Assembly: GCA_016256075.1 (NCBI GenBank)
Contig: SDVU01000829.1
Coordinates: 1-10,252, forward strand
Source of the DNA: Dictyocoela muelleri
Taxonomy: Eukaryota > Microsporidia
Reading direction: 5' to 3'
DNA length: 10,252 nt
Part shown: positions 6,758 through 10,252 of the stretch, one piece after another
Layout of the letters: each line of letters starts with the position of its first letter
Position numbering within the stretch: position 1 is the stretch's first letter
Notes under the pieces: model-generated
Told to the model about the DNA's origin: nothing
What the model saw: the letters and a program-made list of their open reading frames with translations, nothing else
Databases searched by the model: none
Made by a program: the position numbers and the translations under genes

Positions 6758-6804
6758 ATATCATGCCTATTATATCCACCCGGGGGATATAATAAGCATG
6801 ATCC
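6758..6804. repeat. Paired terminal motifs forming a 45-bp palindrome (right end)
   Basis: An inner copy of the motif (6758-6781, plus orientation) abuts the outer inverted copy (6781-6804) around CCCGGG. The two pair almost perfectly, ATCATGCCTATTATATCC against GGATATAATAAGCATGAT. Confidence 0.8.
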
Positions 6805-6807
6805 AAA

Positions 6808-6964
6808 ATTTTCAAGATTATGAATTTCAGGATTATGAATTTTCAGAATTATGAATTTTCAGGATTATGAATCATCTGGATTATGAATTTTCAGGATTAT
6901 GAATTTTCAGGATTATGAATTTTCAGGATTATGGATTTTCAGTATTATGAATTTCAGGATTATG
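6808..6964. repeat. 16-bp tandem array, about 10 copies
   Basis: The unit is TTTCAGGATTATGAAT with small variants (CATCTGG, TTTCAGAATT, TTTCAGTATT, ATGGAT). The array begins at the right edge of the 6046-6804 element and ends at 6964, where SINE-like copy C approaches. Confidence 0.85.
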
Positions 6965-6994
6965 TGATCCCACGATTTAATACTGAGCCATCTA

Positions 6995-7330
6995 CCCGAA
7001 GAATTTTAGTCCAATTATAATAATATTTCTGTATTAGCACGGTTGAATAAAAAATGATGATTTGAATCATCTTATTAAATAATCTGGAATGATTATAAGC
7101 AGTTACAAAGGTTAATATTTTAATATTTAATTTATCAATGTGATATTGCTGATTAAAATTTGGTCTAATATTCATAATCAACAAGAAACGGCTAACTTAG
7201 GTCTTGCGATGAGTGTTTTAAATATACAAGCAAAACAGTAAAAAATAAAAAATCATGAAAAACCCCATAATTACCTGTATCCTGCTGTGTCATTGATAAC
7301 AGAAAATCGTTATAAAGTCATCTTTTATAT
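6995..7330 (+). repeat. SINE-like repeat, copy C
   Basis: The order is: TTTTAGTCCAATTA (A-box-like, about 7005), GATTTGAATCAT (B-box-like, 7059-7070), GCTGATTAAAATTTGGTCTAA (7148 on), AAAAAATCATGAAAAACCCC, then the core ATTACCTGTATCCTGC and TGTGTCATTGATAACAGAAAATCGTT (to about 7312). It shares this layout with A, B and D. The ends are approximate, and the tail past 7330 is too AT-rich to place. Confidence 0.65.
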
Positions 7331-7515
7331 ATTTTAAGATTAATTTATAAATTAAGATTAAGATTAAAATGTCTAAAAAACAAGGTAAAAAACACACTGT
7401 TAATTATAAACATTTAAATTTTAAAACTTGATTTTTTTCTGTCAAATTTATTAACGTAAATTTCAATTTAAACAAAAAATAAAGTAAATTCAGATTAACT
7501 TTTTATTTAAATTAT

Positions 7516-8025
7516 TTACGGTCTCATGTTCCTATAAACCATATCAAGATATTTGCCGAGTGCACCAACATATCCACTATTATAAATTTCAGGTTTTGTA
7601 TTATCAGTAGGCATAATTTTAACATCAGATTGAATAACATATTCCCCCTTTTTAGAAATAACACCACCATTACAATTAAGACAATCATTTGCAAATATCC
7701 ATATCTGTCCAGCATCTTTTATACATTTTTCCATTTTTAGGTTTTCATTTAAACATTTCTTTTTCCTGACAATTCGCATGTATCCGTTTGTCTCTCTTAA
7801 TATTTCCACGGAGGTACCGTTTTTAGTAAGTATAACTTTTTTTCCTAATATTGTTATATAAAAATTATCTACAGCTAGCCGCGATTGTGTTGGACTCCGA
7901 CCTTCAATTGTTGTAAATTCACTTCCTTTCTTGCCAAAAGTAAGTGTGCCACTTACATTCTCAATACTTTCTTTTGTTTTGAGGTTCATGAGTTTGAACG
8001 CCTTGATTAGAGTGAGAAACAACAT
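7516..8025 (-). CDS. Small secreted-type protein with ricin-B-lectin-like motif (paralogue 2)
   Basis: A 169-residue protein, probably a beta-trefoil-like carbohydrate-binding protein. Nothing resembles a toxin catalytic chain. Its C-terminal half has NGYMRIV (80-86), KKKC (C91), LKMEKC (C101) and GQIWIFANDCLNC (106-118). GQIW fits the QxW signature of ricin-B folds and is followed by C115 and C118. The same skeleton occurs in the gene upstream at 8379-8831, so the two are diverged paralogues. The N-terminus (MLFLTLIKAFKLMN) is hydrophobic but shorter than its paralogue's signal peptide. An in-frame stop lies 18 codons upstream with no earlier ATG, so this start stands. Its C-terminal tail after the CxxC is about 35 residues longer than the paralogue's. 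AATAAA lies just after the stop on the minus strand (complement of 7502-7507). Confidence 0.7.
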   Translation of the reverse strand: MLFLTLIKAFKLMNLKTKESIENVSGTLTFGKKGSEFTTIEGRSPTQSRLAVDNFYITILGKKVILTKNGTSVEILRETNGYMRIVRKKKCLNENLKMEKCIKDAGQIWIFANDCLNCNGGVISKKGEYVIQSDVKIMPTDNTKPEIYNSGYVGALGKYLDMVYRNMRP

Positions 8026-8378
8026 TAAACTGATTTTAAATGTTTGATTTAAAAAAAATTTAATTCAGATTTGTAATATCTGTCTGTTTCAAAATGATTT
8101 TTAGGTAACAATATTACTCCAGAATAAAAAAAATATAATTTATTTAAAAATAAAAAATAAAATTATTTTTTACTTAATTTAGATTTTTTTTAATTTTGGA
8201 GTAATAGTCAAAAAATCGGAAAAAGTAAGATCAATTTAAATATTTTTAAATTAACCTTTTTACACTTACCAAAAAAAAATAAATTCTCAATTTTTTATTA
8301 ACACGAAAATAAATTTATAACATAAAACTTAATATTTCAACAACCTTAAACAAATTAATATTTAATTAATAAATTTAC
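8026..8378. other. Intergenic spacer between the lectin-like genes
   Basis: Extremely AT-rich with long A and T runs. No CCC motif precedes the start at 8025, and no repeat family members are recognised. The 353-bp gap makes co-transcription of the two same-strand genes unlikely. Confidence 0.5.
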
Positions 8379-8831
8379 TTATAATACAACTTCTTCCAAT
8401 GGATTTAAATTATCCTTTGCAAGACAATTACCACAATCATTTATAAATTGCCACAACTGCATTCTTGTTTTTCGACACTTTTTAAGTCTTATAACAAGTT
8501 TATCCTGTTCCCAACACTTCTTATCAGTTAATATTCTCATATACCCCGTATAATCCCTAACAATCTTAAAATCAGTTCCTTTCTTATTAACGCGAAGAGT
8601 ATCTTGTTCTTTTTCAATAAAGTGACCCGTTGCAACTCCTATTTTGTTATATCCAAAATTCATTCTTACAGTTATCCAATCGTCACTACTCGTCTTTGAA
8701 ATTTTCAATCCATTTATACCCGTAAGGAAATCCCCCGTTTTTACATTCATAATTCTGAATGTATAGATATCCGTTGAAAATAATATTATTGAAATAAGGC
8801 AAAGTTCGATATTCCGTTTTAAAATATTCAT
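8379..8831 (-). CDS. Secreted protein with ricin-B-lectin-like motif (paralogue 1)
   Basis: A 150-residue protein. The N-terminus has a basic start and a hydrophobic core (residues 8-20, IELCLISIILFST), a good signal peptide likely cut around residues 20-24, so it should enter the secretory route. The mature part aligns with the 7516-8025 product: FRIMNVKTG against FKLMNLKTK, TGYMRIL (95-101) against NGYMRIV, KKC (C106), KKC (C119) and MQLWQFINDCGNC (124-136) containing QLW plus C133 and C136. Secreted ricin-B-like proteins are a known group in microsporidia, where roles in spore attachment or host interaction have been proposed. The role here is inferred. The domain is about one beta-trefoil long, and only the last QxW repeat is clear. 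Confidence 0.75.
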   Translation of the reverse strand: MNILKRNIELCLISIILFSTDIYTFRIMNVKTGDFLTGINGLKISKTSSDDWITVRMNFGYNKIGVATGHFIEKEQDTLRVNKKGTDFKIVRDYTGYMRILTDKKCWEQDKLVIRLKKCRKTRMQLWQFINDCGNCLAKDNLNPLEEVVL

Positions 8832-9454
8832 TACTAAAAGAATAGAAAATTTATATAAAAAAATTTATTTCACATTTATTGTGAATTAACTGTCAAAACA
8901 GAAAGATGTTTATTTATTTTGTTTGAGCTTTCTATTTTTTTAATTTAAAATATTTACTTGTTTTTTTTATAAAAATATTACTTAAAATGGTAATTCAAAA
9001 ATATTTATTTAAAAATATAAACTTTTTTTTACTTTTAACAAAATTAAAAATAATTTTAAACAATTTATTTGATTTTTTAAAAACTTAAGACAACAAAATC
9101 ATTTTAAACAATATTGAAATTATTAATCTTAAACTACTCATAATAATATTGTCATATAATTTTTTTATAATAAGTATAAAATGTGTTTATGAATTGTTCA
9201 ATATTAGAATTACTTTTTGCTTAGTAATGATATGCTAATTGAACCTTCTTTTGATTTTATACTGAATTATAAGTACTAGATTTAAGATGTCTTATTAACG
9301 AATATGTTCTTCTATAATAATTAAATATTGCCAATTAATTACCCATAAGTTTTAATTAAGAATAGTAAACGACGTTCTGAAAATTTTTAAAAAGCATTTA
9401 AAAAATAATATTCAAAGCGTTAATAATACGAATCTAGATATAAATATCAATTAA
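8832..9454. other. AT-rich spacer, no gene seen
   Basis: About 620 bases with no open frame of note, no clear RNA gene and no recognised repeat. The first 60 bases hold the 5' region of the lectin-like gene. TATATAAA lies on the minus strand about 20 bases before its ATG, but in this base composition it is weak evidence for a TATA box. Confidence 0.5.
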
Positions 9455-9900
9455 ATTAGAGGCTAGTGGTTAAGATTCTTAAATTTAACATTTAAGTGCC
9501 GAAGTTCGAATTTTTTATAGTCACTTTGATAAATAATTGAGATTGAATTAATTTATTAAGCAATATTATTGATATAAAGTTTTTAAAGTGTTGTAAGCTG
9601 ATTAAGACTTGGCCTAATTATTTATAGTGCAGAAAAGAGACTTCCCTATGTTATGATTGGAGTTGCGAGCATCTCGGCAAAATAAGTAGTGAAAAAATCA
9701 AGAAAAACCCCGCTAATTCTGTATCCTGCCGAGTAATTGATTGAAGGGAAATCGTACATACAGTTGGGTCACTAGGTAGCTTAGTAGTGAGGTATTATTT
9801 GAATATCAAGATAGAATAAACCTAAAGACTATGGTCGGTAAGTTTCTCCGGATAGGCAATTATGGATATTGTCAATATGTAATTATAATAAAAATTTGAT
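9455..9900 (+). repeat. SINE-like repeat, copy D (best tRNA-like head)
   Basis: The head reads GAGGCTAGTGGTTAAG (A-box-like, 9459-9474), then CTTAAATTTAACATTTAAG, which can fold as an anticodon-type arm. Next is GAAGTTCGAATT (B-box-like, 9501-9512), with A/B-box spacing typical of tRNA-derived SINEs. The body follows: GTCACTTTGATAAATAATT, GCTGATTAAGACTTGG, GCAGAAAAGAGACTTCC, GAAAAACCCC, CTGTATCCTGCC (9720-9731) and GCTTAGTAGTGAGGTATTAT. It matches copy B over nearly the full length and the others over the core. The T-arm cannot pair, so it is not a working tRNA gene. Confidence 0.7.
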
Positions 9901-10252
9901 AAAACGTTAAACATGAAAAAAAAAGATTTATTATATGTATGAAAGTAAATAGTTTAAAAACACATAAATAAAAGGGGACTTGTTTAGAAAGATGCCTACC
10001 ATCAAGGAGGGACCCTTGAACTGAAATTTAAAAAAAAATAAAAATAAATTAATAAATTATTATTTTTTTAATTAGAATTAATTATAACCAATCTAATTCA
10101 ACAATTTTTTAAAATATCCTCAAATATATATTTAAATTTGTCTCTTAATAAAATAAAATTTACTTTTGTTTTAAATTATTTAAATGTTCAACTATCTAAA
10201 TTGTATCTTTTAACACCATTTTATTTTTCTTTTTATATTAAAATTCGACCAA
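9901..10252. other. AT-rich spacer with one GC-richer island
   Basis: There is no gene. At 9973-10022 about 50 bases (AGGGGACTTG ... AGGAGGGACCCTTGAACTG) stand out against the surrounding AT-rich DNA and include AGGGACCCTT, a short palindrome. I do not recognise them as rRNA, tRNA or a transposon end. Confidence 0.4.

Larger units (their letters stand above)
6046..6804. mobile_element. Non-autonomous TIR element (MITE-like) with palindromic core
   Basis: The ends are inverted copies of GGGATCATGCCTATTATATC followed by CCCC (6046-6069 and the complement of 6781-6804). The second end differs by GCTTATT for GCCTATT and one outer base. Immediately outside are AAAATTT (6039-6045) and AAAATTT (6805-6811), a likely 7-bp target duplication. 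Additional copies of the terminal motif occur inside at 6074-6096 and 6758-6781, so each end carries two. There is no transposase. The interior holds a 355-bp inverted repeat. This fits a MITE or foldback element, mobilised by an unknown partner. Confidence 0.65.

Noticed and set aside
6606-6815. 69-codon minus-strand frame
   Set aside because: Starts in the terminal repeat of the 6046-6804 element and consists of F/Y/K/L-rich sequence typical of translated A/T runs.
6960-7184. 74-codon minus-strand frame
   Set aside because: Antisense to SINE-like copy C, with no conserved features.
9459-9525. A functional tRNA gene at the head of copy D
   Set aside because: The A-box, an anticodon-like arm and a B-box are present, but the T-stem does not pair and no acceptor stem closes. 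It is better read as a tRNA-derived repeat head.
1-10252. CRISPR array or prokaryotic operon
   Set aside because: The tandem arrays have no unique spacers, there are no ribosome-binding sites or operon spacing, and the gene content is eukaryotic.

Overview
The window looks like a piece of a large, AT-rich, repeat-laden microsporidian genome. The reasons are the very low GC content, intron-less genes, a CCCC motif directly before an ATG (a known microsporidian gene-start signal), a protein swollen by runs of D/K/N/E, a Merlin-type (IS1016/ISXO2-like) transposon, and two small secreted ricin-B-lectin-like proteins. The species cannot be fixed from the sequence. Repeat-rich genera such as Hamiltosporidium would fit, but that is an inference.

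Only three genes look intact. At 445-2073 (+) is a cyclin of the transcriptional type (C/K/L/T-like). Its first cyclin box is split by about 295 residues of tandem low-complexity repeats. At 7516-8025 (-) and 8379-8831 (-) are two diverged tandem paralogues with a C-terminal QxW motif and a shared CxxC end, probably exported lectin-like proteins.

The rest is a repeat landscape. An 11-bp satellite occupies 1-88 and a 9-bp minisatellite 2512-2637. A hAT-like terminus lies near 2745. A SINE-like dispersed family has at least four clear copies (about 3361-3670 -, 3760-4195 -, 6995-7330 +, 9455-9900 +) and a weaker fifth (about 2830-3075 +). I recognised this family by aligning the window against itself.

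A broken Merlin element with about 53-bp terminal inverted repeats spans 4354-5335. A separate non-autonomous element spans 6046-6804. It has ends reading GGGATCATGCCTATTATATC, a likely 7-bp target duplication, and at its core a 355-bp near-perfect inverted repeat whose arms carry tRNA-like D-arm sequences. Next to it lie a 16-bp tandem array (6808-6964) and degraded coding sequence of unknown origin (5648-6013, -).

There is no sign of operon structure. The genes are islands in transposon and satellite DNA, unlike the tightly packed genomes of Encephalitozoon.
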